Assembly (NCBI RefSeq): GCF_014805685.1
Contig: NC_060887.1
Coordinates: 18,139,963 to 18,203,962, forward strand
From: Silurus meridionalis
Taxonomy: Eukaryota > Chordata > Actinopteri > Siluriformes > Siluridae
DNA length: 64,000 nt
Direction: 5' to 3'
The stretch's first letter is position 1; the number at the start of each line of letters is the position of its first letter. The notes below the pieces were generated by a model. It was not told the DNA's origin, made no database searches, and saw only the letters and a program-made list of their open reading frames with translations. Of this stretch, positions 63,705-64,000 are shown in pieces. The position numbers and the translations under genes were made by a program.

Positions 63705-63955
63705 ACTAAGCACTTTATTAGGGACACATGTACACCCACTCATTCATGCAATTATCCAATAAGCCAATCATGTTGCATCAGTGCAATGCATACAATCAGT
63801 CCAGAAGCTTCTGGAAATAATCACAACAACCATCAGAATGGGGGGAAAAATGTGATCTCAGTGATTAGTGATTTCGAACGTGGCATGACTGTCTGGTGCC
63901 AAACAGGCTGGTTTGAGTATTTATGGGATTTTCTCAAAACATTCTCCACTCAGAA
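63705..63955 (+). mobile_element. Tc1-type transposon 5' fragment in an mtx1 intron
   Basis: It starts near a terminus-like cactttattagggacacatg and includes gcaattatccaataagccaa, then a corrupted start of a transposase frame (DFERGMTVWCQTGWFEYLWD, from gatttcgaacgtggcatgac). It is truncated after the N-terminal region. Confidence 0.7.
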
Positions 63956-64000
63956 TAGTTTAGTTACCTGCACGTCTGCAGAAGGTAACGCCTTGTTTAT

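Noticed and set aside
63968..64000. Possible third mtx1 exon at the right edge
   Set aside because: The GT donor is good, but the phase needed to join exon 63600 puts a TAA within the visible bases. It cannot be confirmed without sequence beyond the window.

Overview
This is vertebrate nuclear DNA, almost certainly from a teleost fish. Genes are split into many short exons with GT..AG introns. Long di- and tetranucleotide runs are frequent, and fish-type Tc1/mariner, hAT, L2-like, RTE-like and tRNA-SINE debris fills introns and intergenic DNA. The L2-type 3' ends and several of the Tc1-type repeats resemble ones I associate with catfishes and relatives, but that placement is a guess from repeat flavour.

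Five protein genes could be read, four of them completely from start to stop codon. From left to right they are: polr3gl (+, coding exons 9144-16445), an RNA polymerase III subunit; txnip (-, 27143-25381), an alpha-arrestin that senses glucose and redox state; hjv (-, 32772-31216), hemojuvelin, the iron-regulating BMP co-receptor; thbs3 (-, 57977-43246, 23 coding exons), an extracellular-matrix thrombospondin; and the 3' end of mtx1 (-, from 63600 down to 63007), a mitochondrial outer-membrane import protein whose 5' part lies beyond the right edge. Exon boundaries were set by hand from GT/AG sites and reading phase. Every spliced frame adds up to a whole number of codons.

Region by region: 1-7 kb has no recognisable gene, but holds a degenerate Tc1 relic, a CpG-rich unassigned promoter-like block (4.4-4.95 kb) and large GA, AT and AAT arrays. 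7.38-16.5 kb is polr3gl with its CpG promoter. 16.5-25.3 kb is intergenic, with a 404-bp direct duplication and scattered copies of a non-autonomous repeat. 25.4-27.6 kb is txnip with a compact promoter carrying two ChoRE-like double E-boxes and two CCAAT boxes. 28.05-28.38 kb is an intact-looking non-autonomous hAT element with a perfect 8-bp target duplication. 31.2-35.75 kb is hjv and its upstream region. 36-40.3 kb is transposon debris, including a palindromic MITE and a Tc1 element with an internally deleted transposase. 40.5-42.3 kb is a CT minisatellite followed by an orphan CpG/NRF1/E2F promoter-like region with possible exons and a large AT/CA/AT/GT block. 43.2-58.2 kb is thbs3, several of whose introns are packed with retroelements. 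58.2-62.5 kb is gene-poor, and 62.5-64 kb is the mtx1 3' end.

The genes do not form an operon-like unit. The layout is a linkage block: polr3gl, txnip and hjv are near neighbours on human 1q21, and thbs3 and mtx1 are neighbours on 1q22. Here the two groups are directly adjacent. I saw no prokaryotic, viral or CRISPR-type system. The most interesting material is regulatory (the txnip promoter and the orphan promoter near 41-42 kb) and structural (the mtx1-thbs3 orientation, the 404-bp duplication, and shared LINE/SINE tails).
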